A DNA stretch of 8,054 bases from Calditerrivibrio sp. (GTDB lineage Bacteria; Chrysiogenota; Deferribacteres; Deferribacterales; Calditerrivibrionaceae), in NCBI GenBank assembly GCA_020217115.1, contig JAIWOA010000126.1:1-8054 (forward strand), given 5' to 3'. Shown here one piece after another: positions 6,704 through 8,054 of the stretch. The notes beneath the pieces were generated by a model. The model was not told where the DNA came from, made no database searches, and worked only from the letters and a program-made list of their open reading frames with translations. The position numbers were made by a program, and so were the translations under genes. Position 1 is the first letter of the stretch; the number at the start of each line of letters is the position of its first letter.

Positions 6704-8000
6704 TTCAGTAACGATAATAGGTGGTGGACTTGCAGGTTCAGAAGCTGCCTTTCAATTGGCTGAACGTGGAATAAAGGTTAATCTTTTTGAGATGAGGCCT
6801 TTAACCAATACAGAAGCGCACAGTACAGCTTTTTTAGCGGAACTTTTGTGTTCAAATTCCTTAAAATCTATGGATATAACAAACTCCAATGGACTTCTAA
6901 AAAAGGAACTTGAATTGGGAAATTCACTGCTCATAAAAATAGCATACGAAACAAAAGTCCCATCTGGTAATGCTCTTTCTGTAGACAGAGATCTCTTCTC
7001 ACAAAAGATTACAGAAATAATTGAGACACATCCATATATAAGAGTAATTAGAGAAGAGGTTTCTGAGATACCCGATACTGATTCCCCTGTAATAATAGCA
7101 TCAGGCCCTTTGACAAGTCAGAAATTAGCCAAAAAATTAGAGGAGTTAACAGGTTCCCAGCTATACTTTTTCGATGCCATCTCCCCGATAATAGACGCAG
7201 ATTCAATAGACTATTCAAAATGCTTTTTTAAAAGTAGATATGGGAAAGGTGAAGATGACTACCTTAATTGCCCGATGAATAGGGAAGAGTATGAGATTTT
7301 CTACGAGGCTCTGATAAAATCAGAGAGAGTGAAGTTCAAAGATTTTGAAAAGATGGCGGTGTACGAAAAATGTATACCGATAGAGGAGCTGGCAGATAGA
7401 GGGATAAAAACACTTCTGTTTGGGCCGATGCGCCCTGTTGGTCTTGAACATCCTATCAGCGGGGAAAAATACAAAGCGGTGATTCAGCTAAGAAAGGAAA
7501 ATATTGAAGGAACAGCCTATAATATAGTGGGGTTCCAGACAAAGATGACGATAGAATCTCAGAAAAAGGTTTTCAGACTTATACCCGGACTCGAAAATGC
7601 TGAATTTTTAAGATTTGGTTCTGTTCATCGTAACACCTATATAAACTCCCCAAAATTACTTGAGAAAAATTACAAAATGATAAACAAAAATATCTATTTT
7701 GCAGGGCAGATATCTGGTGTTGAGGGTTATGTGGAGTCAATAGCCAGCGGATTCACTGCATCTCTTGACATTTTTTATAGATATTTTGAAAAGAAAGATC
7801 TTTCCTACCCTCCAGATACAGCCCTCTACTCACTTCAAAATTATGTATCAACCTGTCAGGATAAAAGCTTTAACCCTTCAAATTTTCATTTTGGGATGCT
7901 ATCACCGATAGATGGGATAAGGGATAAAAAGTTAAAAAAGGAGAAGATGGCTAATAGGGCACTGGAAAAAATAGCCAATTTTTTTGAGAAATTGTCATGA
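6678..8000 (+). CDS. trmFO: FAD/folate-dependent tRNA (uracil-54-C5)-methyltransferase TrmFO
   Basis: TrmFO makes 5-methyluridine at position 54 of the tRNA T-loop, using methylene-tetrahydrofolate as carbon donor and reduced FAD. It is the folate route found in Firmicutes and several other phyla instead of SAM-dependent TrmA. The protein has 440 residues. The FAD dinucleotide-binding motif VTIIGGGLAGSEAA is at 11-24. ELLCSNSLKS (55-64) contains C58, and KCIPIEEL (231-238) contains C232. These match the two functionally important cysteines of characterised TrmFO (C51/C223 in Thermus numbering). Also present are FGPMRPVGLEHP (248-259), GFQTKM (285-290), RFGSVHRNTYINSP (312-325) and the C-terminal FAD motif FAGQISGVEGYVESIASG (341-358). 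The start overlaps topA by 26 nt. The AAGGA at 6671-6675 is only two bases from the ATG, closer than ideal, but no other start precedes the FAD motif. The stop overlaps the next gene's ATG. Confidence 0.97.
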   Translation: MEQSPPKNSSVTIIGGGLAGSEAAFQLAERGIKVNLFEMRPLTNTEAHSTAFLAELLCSNSLKSMDITNSNGLLKKELELGNSLLIKIAYETKVPSGNALSVDRDLFSQKITEIIETHPYIRVIREEVSEIPDTDSPVIIASGPLTSQKLAKKLEELTGSQLYFFDAISPIIDADSIDYSKCFFKSRYGKGEDDYLNCPMNREEYEIFYEALIKSERVKFKDFEKMAVYEKCIPIEELADRGIKTLLFGPMRPVGLEHPISGEKYKAVIQLRKENIEGTAYNIVGFQTKMTIESQKKVFRLIPGLENAEFLRFGSVHRNTYINSPKLLEKNYKMINKNIYFAGQISGVEGYVESIASGFTASLDIFYRYFEKKDLSYPPDTALYSLQNYVSTCQDKSFNPSNFHFGMLSPIDGIRDKKLKKEKMANRALEKIANFFEKLS

Positions 8001-8054
8001 CACTGCTTGAAGCCATTGATAGATTTGAACAGTTTTTGAAAATAGAAAAAAACT
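7997..8054 (+). CDS. xerC: Tyrosine recombinase XerC-like, first 19 codons (cut by window edge)
   Basis: An ATGA overlap joins this start to the trmFO stop. The visible residues MTLLEAIDRFEQFLKIEKN match the beginning of the XerC/XerD N-terminal SAM-like domain, where an F-x-x-[FY]-L-x-x-E-[KR] pattern is usual. No catalytic residue (R-H-R-Y) is inside the window. The assignment rests on this short match plus the well-known trmFO-xerC/codV adjacency seen in Firmicutes, where hslV/clpQ often follows. XerC with XerD resolves chromosome dimers at dif. XerD or another integrase-family member cannot be excluded from 19 residues. Confidence 0.72.
   Translation, partial: MTLLEAIDRFEQFLKIEKN

Noticed and set aside
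1..8054. Search for a hidden mobile element, CRISPR array, toxin-antitoxin pair or defence cassette.
   Set aside because: All but a few dozen bases are accounted for by housekeeping genes with intact family motifs. No direct-repeat array, transposase, integrase attachment site or unassigned small gene was seen.

Overview
This is an AT-rich, densely coding bacterial window (about two thirds A+T by eye, with many AGA/AGG Arg and ATA Ile codons). It holds eight genes in two divergent transcription units that face away from a 54-nt intergenic gap at 1685-1738. No gene-free stretch exceeds 60 bases. I see no rRNA, tRNA, CRISPR array, insertion sequence or phage gene. The protein set and gene order suggest a low-GC, Gram-negative-type anaerobe or microaerophile, possibly of the Deferribacteres type. 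That placement is inference from gene content and composition, not from a database search.

Left arm (minus strand, 1-1684): selA (selenocysteine synthase) is followed by selB (selenocysteine-specific elongation factor), which overlaps selA by 22 nt and runs off the left edge. Together these convert seryl-tRNA(Sec) to selenocysteinyl-tRNA(Sec) and deliver it to UGA codons, so the organism very likely makes selenoproteins. Neither selC nor a UGA-containing selenoprotein gene is recognisable here.

Right arm (plus strand, 1739-8054): six genes are packed with overlaps or gaps of only a few bases. In order they are an M20-family amidohydrolase of unknown substrate, dprA, smg (DUF494), topA, trmFO and the first 19 codons of a xerC-like tyrosine recombinase. 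They are probably co-transcribed. The order combines two known conserved neighbourhoods. One is dprA-smg-(topoisomerase zinc-finger protein), as in gamma-proteobacteria. The other is dprA-topA-trmFO-xerC/codV, as in Firmicutes. The shared theme is DNA topology, recombination and chromosome-dimer resolution, plus one tRNA-modifying enzyme (m5U54). The M20 hydrolase has no obvious functional tie to the rest.

Overall this is mainly housekeeping DNA. I did not find a convincing new defence, mobile or regulatory system. The points worth a second look are modest. They are the two-by-two repeat of TopA zinc ribbons, the altered metal-site loop of the M20 enzyme, the topA/trmFO overlap containing a CCC-AAA-AAA stop context, homopolymer tracts inside selA and dprA, and the composite gene order.
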